DNA of 64,000 bases from Anaerolineales bacterium (GTDB lineage: Bacteria; Chloroflexota; Anaerolineae; 4572-78; J111), in NCBI GenBank assembly GCA_015075405.1, contig JABTUK010000005.1, forward strand, positions 496,001 to 560,000, read 5' to 3'. A program made the translations under genes and the position numbers. Below are positions 32,051 to 41,267 of the stretch, in pieces; position 1 is the stretch's first letter; each line of letters starts with the position of its first letter. A model generated the notes under the pieces. It saw only the letters and a list, made by a program, of their open reading frames with translations, was not told the origin of the DNA and searched no databases.

Positions 32051-32842
32051 CTACTTCCTACTCCGCTTCAAATAGCCGCTCAACAGCTTATCCATTAATC
32101 CCGGCCAGAGGGCGCTGGCGGTGACAAAGGCGCGGTCAAACAGGGTGATGAAGACATCGCGCGGTTCGTGACGAATAGTTTTGAGAATGGCTTGGGCGAC
32201 TCGTTCGGGCGGTACGCCTTGAACGCGGCCTCGCCCGTGCTGGCTGCTGCCCAGCGAATGGTCGTTAAAGCGAGTTACGGTGACGCCGGGATAAACCGTG
32301 CTGACTCGAATGTGGTCGGCCAGCAGTTCGAGCCGCAGGCTTTCAGCCAGTTTTTCCAGAGCGGCTTTGCTGGCACAGTAGCCGCCAATCCCCGGCATGG
32401 CCCGCCGGCCCACAATCGAAGAGATGTTGATAATTAACCCGCCGTCCGGGTTGGCTTTGAGGTAGGGCACGGCGGCCTGGATAAGCGCCAGCGGCCCCAG
32501 GTAGTTGACCTCCATCACCCGGCGCGCCTCGGCCACCTGCAATTCCAGCACCGAGTCACGCACGCCGATGGCGGCATTATTGATGACTACATCAATTTTG
32601 CCAAATTCGGCGGCAGCTTTATGGGCCAACGTCGCCGCCTGGGCAGGGTTGCCCATATCGGTGGGGATGGCAATGGCCGTGTGTCCATCCTGGCGAAGCG
32701 CGGCGGCCACCGCTTCCAAAGTTTCGGCCTGACGGGCGGCCAAAGCCAGCTTGCAGCCTGCCTGCGCCAGAACGTCAGCCGTGGCCCGGCCAATGCCCTG
32801 GCTCGCGCCGGTGAGGATGACAACGCGCTGGTAAGGGTTCAT
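32051..32842 (-). CDS. Short-chain dehydrogenase/reductase
   Basis: 263 residues of the classical SDR type. The nucleotide-binding motif is VVILTGASQGIGRATADVLA and the structural motif VINNAAIG. The catalytic Ser is in INISSIVG and the Tyr-Lys pair in YCASKAALEK. Arg residues after the first strands (LAARQ) favour NADP. The substrate is unknown; the C-terminal region VTRFNDHSLGSS...RVQGVPPERVAQAI resembles SDRs of lipid or ketone reduction. Neighbours give no pathway. Confidence 0.9.
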   Translation of the reverse strand: MNPYQRVVILTGASQGIGRATADVLAQAGCKLALAARQAETLEAVAAALRQDGHTAIAIPTDMGNPAQAATLAHKAAAEFGKIDVVINNAAIGVRDSVLELQVAEARRVMEVNYLGPLALIQAAVPYLKANPDGGLIINISSIVGRRAMPGIGGYCASKAALEKLAESLRLELLADHIRVSTVYPGVTVTRFNDHSLGSSQHGRGRVQGVPPERVAQAILKTIRHEPRDVFITLFDRAFVTASALWPGLMDKLLSGYLKRSRK

Positions 32843-32896
32843 TGAATGGATTGTACTCTGATGCGAATTAGACGCAAAAGGCGGAATGGCCGGGCA

Positions 32897-32934
32897 GGAG
32901 ATTAGAGATTGGAGATTTTTAATCTCTAATCTCC
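32897..32934. repeat. GGAGATTAGAGATT hairpin overlapping the HAD stop
   Basis: Perfect 14-bp arms (32897-32910 and 32921-32934) with a 10-nt T-rich spacer. The right arm encodes the last residues and stop of the HAD gene. Same words as the 16152-16186 hairpin. Confidence 0.8.
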
Positions 32935-33630
32935 AAAGGGCAGGCCCACCTCTGTTCCAAGCTGGAGCCAGAGCGAGGCCGGATGTCCATTGGCCGGCGT
33001 ATCCGACAGGGTAACTCCGGTGAAATCAGGAATGGTATGGCTGGCTCCCACGTCCAGCAGCGCCTGCGCTGTTTCAGGCGGGCGCACCCCGATACAGGTC
33101 GTTCCGGCGGCTATGGCGGCTTGAACCCCACTGATGGCATCTTCAAACACAAGACAGCGCTGCGGCGGCTGCTGCAAGCGCCGGGCGGCCAGCAAATAGC
33201 CATCGGGGTGGGGTTTGCCGCGTTCGATTTCGCCGACGGTGATGCGGGTGGTAAACAGCCCTTGCAGCTCAAGCTGGCGCTCAACCACCTCAACCTTCCA
33301 GGTGTCGGCGCTGGTGACCAGCGCGGTGGGAATGTTGCGCCGGCGCAAGCTCTGCAAGAGGGCAATGACGCCGGGCACGGCAGTATAGGTAGCGTTGATT
33401 TCATATGTTTCCAGCCGGGCAAAAATGGCCCGGCGCTGTTCGTCACTCAAATGCGGAAACAGCAGATCAAAGGTGTGGTTCATCGGGCAGCCGTAGATGT
33501 GCTGTTGAAAATCCGCCTGGCTAAGCTGTACGCCGTGCTCCGCCCCCAGCGCCAGCCAGAATTCAGTTACCGCCTGATGGGTGTCAATGACCACCCCATC
33601 CATATCGAATAAGATCGCTGTGTAGATCAT
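32926..33630 (-). CDS. HAD-superfamily hydrolase (beta-phosphoglucomutase-like subgroup)
   Basis: 234 residues from the ATG at 33630. Motif I AILFDMDGVVIDTH has the two catalytic Asp; motif II is in ALVTSADTWK; motif III/IV in GKPHPDGYLLAARRL and LVFEDAISGVQAAIAAG. An alpha-helical cap lies between motifs I and II (subtype I). These proteins are phosphatases or phosphomutases on sugar phosphates; the exact substrate is not predictable. The final residues and stop are within a repeat hairpin. Confidence 0.88.
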   Translation of the reverse strand: MIYTAILFDMDGVVIDTHQAVTEFWLALGAEHGVQLSQADFQQHIYGCPMNHTFDLLFPHLSDEQRRAIFARLETYEINATYTAVPGVIALLQSLRRRNIPTALVTSADTWKVEVVERQLELQGLFTTRITVGEIERGKPHPDGYLLAARRLQQPPQRCLVFEDAISGVQAAIAAGTTCIGVRPPETAQALLDVGASHTIPDFTGVTLSDTPANGHPASLWLQLGTEVGLPFGD

Positions 33631-33642
33631 GGTTAATTGTGA

Positions 33643-33722
33643 ATTTGCGAATGGCGAATGGCGAATTGTCGGCTTCACTCGTTAACAATTTACAATTGAC
33701 AATTCACCCTTCACAATTTTTT
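33643..33722. repeat. GCGAATGGCGAAT / CAATTNACAATT words
   Basis: GCGAATGGCGAATGGCGAATTGT is followed by AACAATTTACAATTGACAATTC, giving partial inverted complementarity. It lies between the MFS stop and the HAD start. Confidence 0.55.
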
Positions 33723-34923
33723 AGTGTTCTTCTGCTTTGATGACGCTGCGGGTTGAATAGGAAATCAGGATGACCAGAATTGCTAAGGCCAGAACCAGAT
33801 CAATAAAGAGCGCCAGCGGCATAATCTGCGGGCCGGTTGACTCGAACAGTTGGCCGATAATCCACGGCCAAAACATGGCTCCAGCGCTGGCCCCAACAAA
33901 AAACCAGCCGGTTACCTGGCCGGTCACGGTCATGCGGCGCTCGGCTAACGAGATGGTGGTGGGGAATACGGAGGCCATCGCCAGGCCGATACCCAACGTG
34001 CCGGCCCATATAGCAGCCAGGGAATGAGGCCACAGCAAGATAAGGCCGATGCTGACCAGACAGCCCACCAGATCGCCCAGCAAAATGTAACGCGGTCGCA
34101 CCCGCGCAGCGATAGGAATGGCCAACAGGCGGCCAACGGTCAACGCGCCCCAAAAGGCCGAAGTCAGGTAGGCGGCCACGGTTTCATCGGTTACTTTTGA
34201 GTCCAGGGCAAAGGTGTAAATCCAACCGCCAAAACCGACTTCTGCGCCGACATACAAAAAGAAAAACAGCACAATCAAGGCTACCAGGCGGTGATTGACC
34301 TGTCCCGCCGGTCCCCCTTGAGAGACTTTTTGGGCCAGGGGACTGGGCAGACGCAAAAGCCACAACGCGGCTGGAGCAACCAGCAGGGCCAGGGTCCAAT
34401 AAGCCCAGGTAATGTTGCCACTCCACAGGACAGCCTGAGCAATCACCAGCGGCGATAAAAATGCGCCCACCCCAAAGAAAAAGTGCAGACCGTTCATATA
34501 CGGCCCCACCCGGTGACGGTGAACCCAGACCAGCAGCGTGTTGCCGCCGACATCCAACGCGCCCTCAGCCAGCCCTAACAGGAGCAGAATGGCGATCAAC
34601 AGCCACAGCAGCGGCATGAGGGGAATCAAAATCAGCGTCGCCACCATGCCGACCAGCATGAGCGCCATGACCGGATGGCCCGGTTTACTATCAAAGAGCC
34701 GGCCGCCCAGGAAAGAGCCGATCAAATAGCCCAGTGAACGGGCCGTAAAGAGATAGCTGATTTCACGCAGATTGCTGCGGGTATTCTCGGCCAGGTCCGG
34801 CAGGGTAGGGCCGAGGGAGGCGCTGGTCAGCCCTAGCGCGACAAAAGCCAGATAATAAGCGGCAGTTTTGGAACTGCGCCCAGCCGGCAGGCCGGTCGAA
34901 AGTGTTGTATCTACGGTTGACAT
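33721..34923 (-). CDS. MFS transporter (MFSD4/FucP-like)
   Basis: A 400-residue, 12-helix major facilitator protein. The family motif between helices 2 and 3 is degenerate (GSFLGGRLFDSKPGHP). EGALDVGGNTLLVWVHRHRVGPYMNGLHFFFGVGAF is typical of the FucP/MFSD4 sugar-transporter branch, suggesting a sugar or related substrate. AAGGGG lies upstream of the ATG. Monocistronic by appearance. Confidence 0.88.
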   Translation of the reverse strand: MSTVDTTLSTGLPAGRSSKTAAYYLAFVALGLTSASLGPTLPDLAENTRSNLREISYLFTARSLGYLIGSFLGGRLFDSKPGHPVMALMLVGMVATLILIPLMPLLWLLIAILLLLGLAEGALDVGGNTLLVWVHRHRVGPYMNGLHFFFGVGAFLSPLVIAQAVLWSGNITWAYWTLALLVAPAALWLLRLPSPLAQKVSQGGPAGQVNHRLVALIVLFFFLYVGAEVGFGGWIYTFALDSKVTDETVAAYLTSAFWGALTVGRLLAIPIAARVRPRYILLGDLVGCLVSIGLILLWPHSLAAIWAGTLGIGLAMASVFPTTISLAERRMTVTGQVTGWFFVGASAGAMFWPWIIGQLFESTGPQIMPLALFIDLVLALAILVILISYSTRSVIKAEEH

Positions 34924-34950
34924 AGATTTTGTTACCCCTTATGTGATAAA

Positions 34951-35040
34951 AATGTCATTGCGAGGCCGAAGGCCAAAGCCGCGCAGCGTCCGCCACCAGG
35001 AGCGGAGACTGCTTCGCCTGCGGCTCGCAGTGACATGACA
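34951..35040. repeat. TGTCATTGCGAG inverted repeat
   Basis: ATGTCATTGCGAGGCCGAAGG and GCCTGCGGCTCGCAGTGACAT form an imperfect stem. It lies upstream of the MFS gene. It is different in sequence from the GTAACTGCTCAG family but has the same overall design. Confidence 0.65.
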
Positions 35041-35051
35041 GTTATTTTCAT

Positions 35052-35137
35052 GGGAGTCGTCACGAGCCGACGCGAAGCGTGAAAATGGAGTGCGAGGCTT
35101 GCCTTGCGACCTGGCAAAGCAAGCTTTGCACTCCAGC
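35052..35137. repeat. Second imperfect inverted repeat
   Basis: GGAGTGCGAGGCTTGCCTTGC pairs with GCAAAGCAAGCTTTGCACTCC, preceded by ACGAGCCGACGCGAAGCGTG. It lies directly beyond the 2H phosphoesterase stop (minus strand) and could end its transcript. Confidence 0.55.
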
Positions 35138-35142
35138 CACTC

Positions 35143-35859
35143 TTATTTACGAAGGAGCGGATAAGTCGCCACCCGCTGAACCTTGTCGCGTGACATATAC
35201 CAGTCGTTGATGACAAACTCCAGCCGCGCTACGGTAGTTCGGCCAAACAGGCGGGAGCGGGCTGCGGTGAGCGCCGCTACCAGCCGGGGCAGGTCACGCG
35301 GCGGCGCTTGAAAACGCATCAGCGTGATGTGCGCTGTACTAATTTTGTAGCGCCTATCCAGATGACCGGCCAGACCGGCGGGCCGGAGGGCTTGCCGGAT
35401 GGCGTCGCGCAGCTCATTGAGACGGTTTTGGTCGGTGTAACCCTGGGCCATGACCGCGCCGGCGCTGGCCGTGACGCCCCGGAAATTGATGTTGAAAGGT
35501 TGGGCTTGAGCGAACAGCGGCGCAAGAACCGAGTGGTAGGTCTCCAGAAGCGCTTGCTGGCGCTCAAAGGTGGCGGCAGCGCTGATAAGGCTCAGGACGG
35601 TCAGGTGAAGTTCCTCCGGCTGGTAGAAATACTGCTCCGGTTCCAGCGCCTTGAGTTCATTAATCAGTCCGGCCAGTTGGGCCGCCACTGCTGGGTCCGG
35701 GCGAACAATCAGGCTGATGCCTCGCCGGAAATCCCGTTCCGGGTGCTGCAAATAGGGGTCAAGTTCGACCTGACCTTGACTGAAACGGCTTAGGGCTTCG
35801 CTCCACAGGCGCTCGTAGACCTGTTGGGCGGGGTCAGGGATAAGCAGTGTTGGCTTCAT
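35143..35859 (-). CDS. 2H phosphoesterase superfamily protein (2'-5' RNA ligase-like)
   Basis: 238 residues with two H-x-T motifs, ELHLTVLSLI and AHITLMRFQ, the paired catalytic histidines of 2H phosphoesterases. The second half has a RNA-ligase-like strand pattern (RLEFVINDWYMSRDKVQ). The family hydrolyses or ligates 2',3'-cyclic or 2'-5' phosphodiesters; the natural substrate is unknown. The ATG overlaps the stop of the preceding MFS gene (ATGA), so the two are translationally coupled. Confidence 0.85.
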   Translation of the reverse strand: MKPTLLIPDPAQQVYERLWSEALSRFSQGQVELDPYLQHPERDFRRGISLIVRPDPAVAAQLAGLINELKALEPEQYFYQPEELHLTVLSLISAAATFERQQALLETYHSVLAPLFAQAQPFNINFRGVTASAGAVMAQGYTDQNRLNELRDAIRQALRPAGLAGHLDRRYKISTAHITLMRFQAPPRDLPRLVAALTAARSRLFGRTTVARLEFVINDWYMSRDKVQRVATYPLLRK

Positions 35860-37061
35860 TCCGAACAGGTGACAGGGTGCTCATCCGCCAGAATCTTGTC
35901 GTGACTCGTCGCCATACGATTGGCCCAAAAGGTGACGGCGGCAGCGATGACGGTCAACAAGGCCACAATGCCGTAAGCGTTTTGAATGTTCAGTTGGTCA
36001 GCGGTCCAACCTAAAACAAGCGGGGCCAGCAAAATTGCCGTCCCGCCGCCCAGGGATAAGCGCGGGCTAGCCACATCGGCTTGCGTCGGAACCACATTCA
36101 GCGCCACCGAGAGGGTCAGCGGGAACATATTGGCTACCCCCAACCCGGCGATAAAAAGTCCGGTCAGATTGAGCGGAGCAAATCGGGCCAACCAGAACAG
36201 GGGAAAGCCGACTAATGTAATGCCAATCGCCAGCAGCAGCAGTGTTGCGCCCGGAAGGATACGGGTCAGACGGCTGCCCACAAAGCGACCCACTACCATC
36301 GCCCCAAAAAAGATGCTCATCATGGTCGCCGCATTCACCTGGCTCAACCCGATCACTTTTTCCAAAAAATCCGCGCCCCAAAAAATGAGACACCATTCGA
36401 TAGAAACGCTGACCAGAATAACAAACCAGTAGGCCCAAAAAACCAGCGGAAGTGACTGCTTGCCGGCGTCGGCACGCATGGAAACAGCCTGATTTTCTGG
36501 CAGCGGCCGGCGTCGAAAACGAAGGGCCAGCCAAACAAAGGCGACAACCCCCAGAAGAAGCGCCAGCCGCCAACCAAGACCCCATCGCTCGAAACTACCA
36601 ACAAAAACAGGGGCCAGGCTGGCGCTTATGCTGGCCCCTACATTCGACTCGGTTAAAGCAATAACCCGCTGTTCACCGTGATGGTCAGAAAGGGTGGTTT
36701 GGATAATGGCTAACATCAGGGTTCCCAGGAAACCCATGCCCAGGATGCTGGCAATGGACCAGATTGGCTGGCTGCTCACGGTTAACCCTAAAGCGCCCAG
36801 GGCCATGCCCAGGCCGCCCGCCCAAAAAACAGGCCGGCGACCCCAGCGCCGGGTCAGCAGGTCGGTGGTGAGGCCGGCCCCAATCATACCCAGGGCAAAG
36901 GCGCTGAGATGCAGCCCGGCCACCGTATAATTCAGGTTGAGTTCGCGGCGTAGAAAAGGCATCAGCGGGCCGAGCGTGGACAGGAGAAAAGCGTAATAGG
37001 CCAGCATCCAGTAAGCCATCCAGGTCAGGGGGTCACGGATGAAGGTCGTGGGTTGAGTCAT
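35856..37061 (-). CDS. MFS transporter
   Basis: A 401-residue, 12-helix major facilitator protein. The loop motif TDLLTRRWGRRPVFWAGG (motif A between helices 2 and 3) is well conserved, and SNVGASISASLAPVFVGSFE lies at helix 5. GAGGT precedes the ATG. Substrate unknown. It overlaps the 2H phosphoesterase gene by 4 bp and is divergent from a DeoR-family regulator, which is a likely regulator of this pair. Confidence 0.88.
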   Translation of the reverse strand: MTQPTTFIRDPLTWMAYWMLAYYAFLLSTLGPLMPFLRRELNLNYTVAGLHLSAFALGMIGAGLTTDLLTRRWGRRPVFWAGGLGMALGALGLTVSSQPIWSIASILGMGFLGTLMLAIIQTTLSDHHGEQRVIALTESNVGASISASLAPVFVGSFERWGLGWRLALLLGVVAFVWLALRFRRRPLPENQAVSMRADAGKQSLPLVFWAYWFVILVSVSIEWCLIFWGADFLEKVIGLSQVNAATMMSIFFGAMVVGRFVGSRLTRILPGATLLLLAIGITLVGFPLFWLARFAPLNLTGLFIAGLGVANMFPLTLSVALNVVPTQADVASPRLSLGGGTAILLAPLVLGWTADQLNIQNAYGIVALLTVIAAAVTFWANRMATSHDKILADEHPVTCSE

Positions 37062-37072
37062 TGGACCTCATT

Positions 37073-37146
37073 AGAAAGTTGGAAGACTGGAGGGCTGGAA
37101 GGTTGGAAGATTGGTCATCTGCCATCCTTCCATCCTTCCAATCCTC
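37073..37146. repeat. GGAAGATTGG-word hairpin
   Basis: TTGGAAGACTGGAGGGCTGG and tandem variants are followed by the complementary CCTTCCATCCTTCCAATCCTC. It occupies the divergent region between the MFS and DeoR genes. The words recur at 3109-3124 and 47940-47990. Confidence 0.7.
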
Positions 37147-37288
37147 CCTTTTCACAGTTGACAATCCGCAGAAAAGTGCTATAACTTGCATAAACCCGAT
37201 TATAAACGCATTTTCAGGCAAAGTCAATACATCATTTAGCGTAGAAACAAGTAAAAAGATGCACAAACCCGTAGAAGAACGCAACTCG

Positions 37289-38050
37289 ATGTTAACTGCC
37301 GAACGGCAGCAGCATATCCTGGCAACGTTGCAGCGCCAGGGCAAAGTGATTGCCTCCGAACTGAGCGCAGATTTGGATGTATCGGAGGATACGATCCGGC
37401 GGGATTTACGCAAATTGGCCGAGGCCGGACTGCTCCAGCGGGTTCATGGGGGGGCGCTGCCCAGTTCACCGGCAGCCACCAGCTACATGGCCCGGCAGGG
37501 ACAGTCTCAAACAGCCAAAGCGGCGATTGCCCATGCCGCCGCGCAGTTGGTTACCAACGGGCAGGTGATTATTTTGGATGGGGGCACCACGACTGTGCAA
37601 GTGGCCCAACGGCTGCCAGCTGACCTGCGGGCCACAGTCGTCACCAACAGTCCGCCGATTGCCCTGGCCCTGGCCAGTCACCCTCATGTCGAGGTGCTAT
37701 TGGTCGGTGGCCGGCTGGATAAGGACTCGCTGGTTTCGATTGGGGCCGTCACGATTGACTCCCTGCGCACCGTTCGGGCCGACCTGTGCATGTTGGGTAT
37801 TTGCAGTTTGCACCCGGAAGTGGGGATTACCGTGCCCGATTTGGAAGAGGCGTATGTCAAGCGGGCCATGATCGCCAGCGCCGCCGAGGTCGTCGCCCTG
37901 GCCTCGGTGGAAAAGCTGGGCACGGCGACCACTTACACAGTTGGGCCGCTGACCGACTTAACGCATCTGGTGACAGAGCCGGGGATTTCCGAGGAAGTGT
38001 TAGCGCCCTACCGGGCGTTGGGGATTACCATTGTGAATTGTGAATTGTGA
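37289..38050 (+). CDS. DeoR-family transcriptional regulator
   Basis: 253 residues if started at 37289; an in-frame ATG at 37259 is equally possible, and neither has a strong ribosome binding site. The N-terminal winged helix is the DeoR type (TAERQQHILATLQRQGKVIA, DVSEDTIRRDLRKLAEAGLL, RVHGGALP). The C-terminal sugar-phosphate-sensing domain has IILDGGTTTVQVAQRLP and LLVGGRLDKDSLVSIG. Such regulators are usually repressors relieved by a phosphorylated sugar. Divergence from the MFS/2H gene pair suggests these as targets. The end of the protein (NCEL) is encoded by AATTGTGAATTGTGAA words. Confidence 0.9.
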   Translation: MLTAERQQHILATLQRQGKVIASELSADLDVSEDTIRRDLRKLAEAGLLQRVHGGALPSSPAATSYMARQGQSQTAKAAIAHAAAQLVTNGQVIILDGGTTTVQVAQRLPADLRATVVTNSPPIALALASHPHVEVLLVGGRLDKDSLVSIGAVTIDSLRTVRADLCMLGICSLHPEVGITVPDLEEAYVKRAMIASAAEVVALASVEKLGTATTYTVGPLTDLTHLVTEPGISEEVLAPYRALGITIVNCEL

Positions 38051-38083
38051 ATTATTAATGTTAATGATAAGAGTTATGCGGTT

Positions 38084-38192
38084 ATGTCATTTCGAGCGAC
38101 CCACAGGGGGAGCGAGAAATCCCTCAAAACTACTCTTGCAATACAAGGCACTGGGGATTTCTCCCTCCGCTACGCTCCGGTCGAAATGACAT
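38084..38192. mobile_element. MITE-like element, copy D (core only)
   Basis: Core arms ATGTCATTTCGAG and TCGAAATGACAT with GAGAAATCCC and GGGGATTTCTC inside. The GTAACTGCTCAG ends are not recognisable. Flanked by TTGTGAATTGTGAATT on the left and TTGACAATTCACAATT on the right, another inverted pair. Located between the DeoR and glycosidase stops. Confidence 0.7.
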
Positions 38193-38199
38193 TGACAAT

Positions 38200-40305
38200 T
38201 CACAATTTTCTTAGCGTGCGGCGCAGGCCGACCAGCACCATCAGCAGCAGGCTGATCAGGATGGCCAGGCTGGCCCCAATAAAACGGAAAAAGGCGTTGC
38301 GATGCTGGCGGGTTCTTTCGCTGACAGGATGCGAGCCAGCCGCCGGCGAAGACTCGGCTGGCTCAGCGGGACTCACCGCGGCGGCCGTAGCCTCGTCAGC
38401 GAAGGCCGGCTCGGCCGGTACAGCGTCCTGAATAGGAGTGGGGGCGGGCGGCGAGGCCAAGTTGGGGGCAATGCTGGGGCGGGTTGGTTCGGGGGTTAAG
38501 GGCAAGGCCGGCGCGGCTTCAACCGCGACGGCGGCAGGCTGAACCAAAGGTTGGCCTTTGACAATTTCGATGCGGTGCTGGCCGCTGGGGGCGCTGAAAA
38601 CGGTGTAGGTATCGTGGCCGATGGTTTCGACCTCAAACTCGACCGGCCGGCCGTCTATCGTCACCGTGCGGATTTGTTCCGAGCGCAGCTTCAAAACTTT
38701 GACTGTGACCGGGTCGGCGGCGTTGGCGCCGTAATCAAAGCGGGTGACATCCTGATCCCAGTCGTAACTGTAGGCGGCATAGCGGTCGGTGGCGGCCTGA
38801 TAAACGCGAATATAGCCGTCGTTCAACCCCAGCCGGGGCTGGAGGGTCAAGCCGCGGCCGTCTAGCTCCACCCCAAAAAACCCTTCAATAATCGCGCTGC
38901 CCATCGTTCCGGCGGCGGCGCTGTAATAATGGCTGCCCTCGTGGCGCGGGTCGGTCGAAGAGTGCCACTCGATGATGTTGCCGGGGTGCTTTTGCCAATC
39001 ATTGGCCACTTGCAGCAGGTGAATTTGGCCCTGCTCGGCAAAGCCGTTGGTAAATTCGGCCTTTATTTGCACTCCGCCCCACCAATCCCAGACCCCACCG
39101 TTTTGATAATTGCCGTGCCCCATGCCCAGATAATCAAAAAAGAGATTAGGCCACTGGTTGGGATAGAACGGATAAAGCGACAGGCCCGGCTTGTTGACCC
39201 CGGCCTTGACCCGCGCCTCTTCCAGGCTGTGAAAGATAGCCTGACTCTGCTCAAAATCGGTCAACCCGGCGTAGACGGCCAGGGCGTTGGCAATGCTGAC
39301 CATGCTCGACTCATCAAAGGGATGCTCCAGCGGGCTGATGTGAGCGTGGGTCAGATAAAAGCCTTTGTCGGCCTGCCAGAGCAGGGCATTGGTTTGATCT
39401 TTCAAGGCTTCGGCTTTGCTTTGCCAGCCGTCAGCCTGCTCGGTGTTGCCCACCGCCGCGTTCATTTTGGCCAGCTCGATCAGGGCCATGTAAGCCAGGG
39501 CTTGATCGTAAATGGAAGCGGTCAGGTGATCTTGGGCCGGGTTGTAATCGGTGTAGCCGGGGCCTTTTTCAAATTTCACATCGCCCCAATCGGTAGTGTG
39601 GCCGCGCCAGAGGAGCTGCAGGTCCGGGTCGAGGCGGCGGCGGTAAACCCAATCGGCGGCCCGGTTGAGCCGCTCGATGATGGGCAGGCCGTTGATCTGG
39701 CTTTGCAGCCAGGCGGTATCGTAGGCCAGATTGTAGTAGAGGTAGGCGGCGTGGATCAGGCTGGTTTCTTCGTCGGTGGTGATGGTTTGTTTGTTGCTGC
39801 GGCCCTGCGGGGTGATAATCCCGCCAATCGCCCCCGCCCCGGCTACCACGCCGAAATCGCCATCCAGGCTGATCGTGCTGTCGGTGTATTGGCGGCGCAG
39901 GTAAGCTTCAATCGGTTCGCGCAGGTATTCGTCGGGGTAGTAATATTGAGCGGTTTCCATGCCCCAGGCGATGTCGCGGGCGTACATCTCGGCGTAAACT
40001 TTGCCGGGCCGGAAGCCGTGGATGATTTCGCTGCCAATCTCAAAAATGGCCGCGCCGTGCGAGAAGTTGTGCGGAATGTAGCCAGAGGTCTCGCTCAGGT
40101 CGGGCAGGCCGGGCAAAATCCATTGGGTTTCGGTGTTGTAAGATAGGTCGGTGGGCAGGGCGCGGTTAGCATAAGTGGGTTGAGCAGGTTTAGAGGCCAG
40201 GCTGAGGATCATCAGCAGGCAGAGCAAGGAGGCAAGGAGGCGAAGATGCGAGGAGGCGGGGGCGAGGAAGAAGAAAATACTTTTGGATTTTGCGCGATTT
40301 TTCAT
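38200..40305 (-). CDS. Membrane-anchored six-hairpin glycosidase-like protein
   Basis: 701 residues from the ATG at 40305 (a GTG nine codons earlier is possible). A signal segment (~20-45) leads to an (alpha/alpha)6 catalytic-type domain, read from the helical run EMYARDIAWGMETAQYYY, GGVWDWWGGVQIKAEF and SAAAGTMGSAIIEGFFG. A beta-rich domain (~500-580) follows, then a Pro/Ala linker and a C-terminal membrane helix (FFRFIGASLAILISLLLMVLVG) with basic tail. It is probably an extracellular carbohydrate-active enzyme held at the membrane. The catalytic acids cannot be assigned by eye, and the precise family (GH65/GH95/GH63-like) is uncertain. Confidence 0.75.
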   Translation of the reverse strand: MKNRAKSKSIFFFLAPASSHLRLLASLLCLLMILSLASKPAQPTYANRALPTDLSYNTETQWILPGLPDLSETSGYIPHNFSHGAAIFEIGSEIIHGFRPGKVYAEMYARDIAWGMETAQYYYPDEYLREPIEAYLRRQYTDSTISLDGDFGVVAGAGAIGGIITPQGRSNKQTITTDEETSLIHAAYLYYNLAYDTAWLQSQINGLPIIERLNRAADWVYRRRLDPDLQLLWRGHTTDWGDVKFEKGPGYTDYNPAQDHLTASIYDQALAYMALIELAKMNAAVGNTEQADGWQSKAEALKDQTNALLWQADKGFYLTHAHISPLEHPFDESSMVSIANALAVYAGLTDFEQSQAIFHSLEEARVKAGVNKPGLSLYPFYPNQWPNLFFDYLGMGHGNYQNGGVWDWWGGVQIKAEFTNGFAEQGQIHLLQVANDWQKHPGNIIEWHSSTDPRHEGSHYYSAAAGTMGSAIIEGFFGVELDGRGLTLQPRLGLNDGYIRVYQAATDRYAAYSYDWDQDVTRFDYGANAADPVTVKVLKLRSEQIRTVTIDGRPVEFEVETIGHDTYTVFSAPSGQHRIEIVKGQPLVQPAAVAVEAAPALPLTPEPTRPSIAPNLASPPAPTPIQDAVPAEPAFADEATAAAVSPAEPAESSPAAGSHPVSERTRQHRNAFFRFIGASLAILISLLLMVLVGLRRTLRKL

Positions 40306-40446
40306 TCGACTGCGCTTTGGTGAGTGAGTCACATTGAATGAACATTAGTAGTATACATAATAAATGAGAAGGACGCAAAAATTGCATCCTACTAAATCTT
40401 GGGGTCATCTTATTTTTCGCGCCTGTATCTTGTGCAATAAAAAATA

Positions 40447-40485
40447 CAGGCCAGTCGAATGAGTCCCTCTCATTCGACTGGCCTG
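40447..40485 (-). terminator. Perfect 17-bp stem, probable terminator
   Basis: CAGGCCAGTCGAATGAG and its exact complement enclose the loop TCCCT. On the minus strand it is followed by TATTTTTTATT. It would end the DinB transcript (stop at 40648) after the mobile repeat. Confidence 0.7.
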
Positions 40486-40505
40486 TGTTTCTAATTTGTA
40501 AACTC

Positions 40506-40651
40506 GTAACTGCTCACCCCTTATGTCATCCTTCGACAGGCTCAGGATAGGTTTCGAGGCTGAAGGTCGAGAAATCCCCAGGGCGCAACACATAAAAGTA
40601 AGGTATCGGGGATTTCTCCCTGCGGTCGAAATGACATGGCTAAGTAGTTAC
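40506..40651. mobile_element. MITE-like element, copy E
   Basis: Ends GTAACTGCTCAC and CTAAGTAGTTAC, inner arms TATGTCAT/ATGACAT. No matching flanks seen. The right end supplies the stop codon (TAA) of the DinB-family gene at 40648-40650. Confidence 0.82.
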
Positions 40652-41130
40652 TTTTTGAGGTCTAATGCACTCCTTATATCGTCGGCATGCCCGGCGTCGT
40701 GGCCGGCCATGGTTTCGTAATACTGCTCGATGGTAATCAACCCGCGCGCGGGATGGCGGCCAGTCAACCCCCATTCCTCAGGGCCGATGCTGTCCAGCAC
40801 TTCCAGGGTTTTGGCCCGGTTCTGGGCCAGATTTTGCAGCAGCTCGGCGGGGGTGGGGCTGCCCATGCGCCCTTTCAGGCCGGCGTTCCACTGGGTCAGG
40901 TCAAAACCGTCAGGCACGGTTTCTTTGCCCTGCCGAATTTTGTGAACGTGGATGCTCATGCCGCGCTCATTTTCCACCAGGTGGGCCACGATGTCCAGCA
41001 CCGTCCAGGCGTCGCCCTCGCTGATGATGGGGGTCTGCCATTGTTCGGGAGTGAGGGAGGTCAGGAGGGACTCCAACTCGGCGCGGGTTTGGGCCAGTTT
41101 TTGTTTTAATTCGGTTTTTTTGTCGGTCAT
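40648..41130 (-). CDS. DinB-like (mycothiol transferase-type) protein
   Basis: 160 residues. Four-helix DinB/MDMPI-type pattern: AWTVLDIVAHLVENERGM with the first His, and ITIEQYYETMAGHDAGHADDI with the HxxxH pair near the C-terminus. Such proteins are thiol-dependent transferases or unknown. AGGAG precedes the ATG. Its stop is provided by a mobile element, so the original C-terminus may have been different. Confidence 0.82.
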   Translation of the reverse strand: MTDKKTELKQKLAQTRAELESLLTSLTPEQWQTPIISEGDAWTVLDIVAHLVENERGMSIHVHKIRQGKETVPDGFDLTQWNAGLKGRMGSPTPAELLQNLAQNRAKTLEVLDSIGPEEWGLTGRHPARGLITIEQYYETMAGHDAGHADDIRSALDLKK

Positions 41131-41147
41131 TAGAGGGTGCTCCTAAA

Positions 41148-41216
41148 AAAATAGCCCTCACCCCCAACCCCTCTCCTACCGGGAGAGGGGAGTCGCGCCA
41201 GCGACGGGGTGAGGGT
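41148..41216. repeat. CCCTCACCCC/GGGGTGAGGG inverted repeat
   Basis: CCCTCACCCC pairs with GGGGTGAGGG, and inside CCCCTCTCC-TACC-GGGAGAGGGG is a second stem. T5 on the right side. It lies upstream of the DinB gene; a common type of dispersed GC-rich hairpin. Confidence 0.7.
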
Positions 41217-41267
41217 TTTTCATCGCCGGTAGCATGCCCAGGCTCGTGAACACTCCTTCAAAATAAA

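Noticed and set aside
38929..40146. 405-residue frame antisense to the glycosidase
   Set aside because: Shadow frame of a protein with recognisable (alpha/alpha)6 features and membrane anchor.
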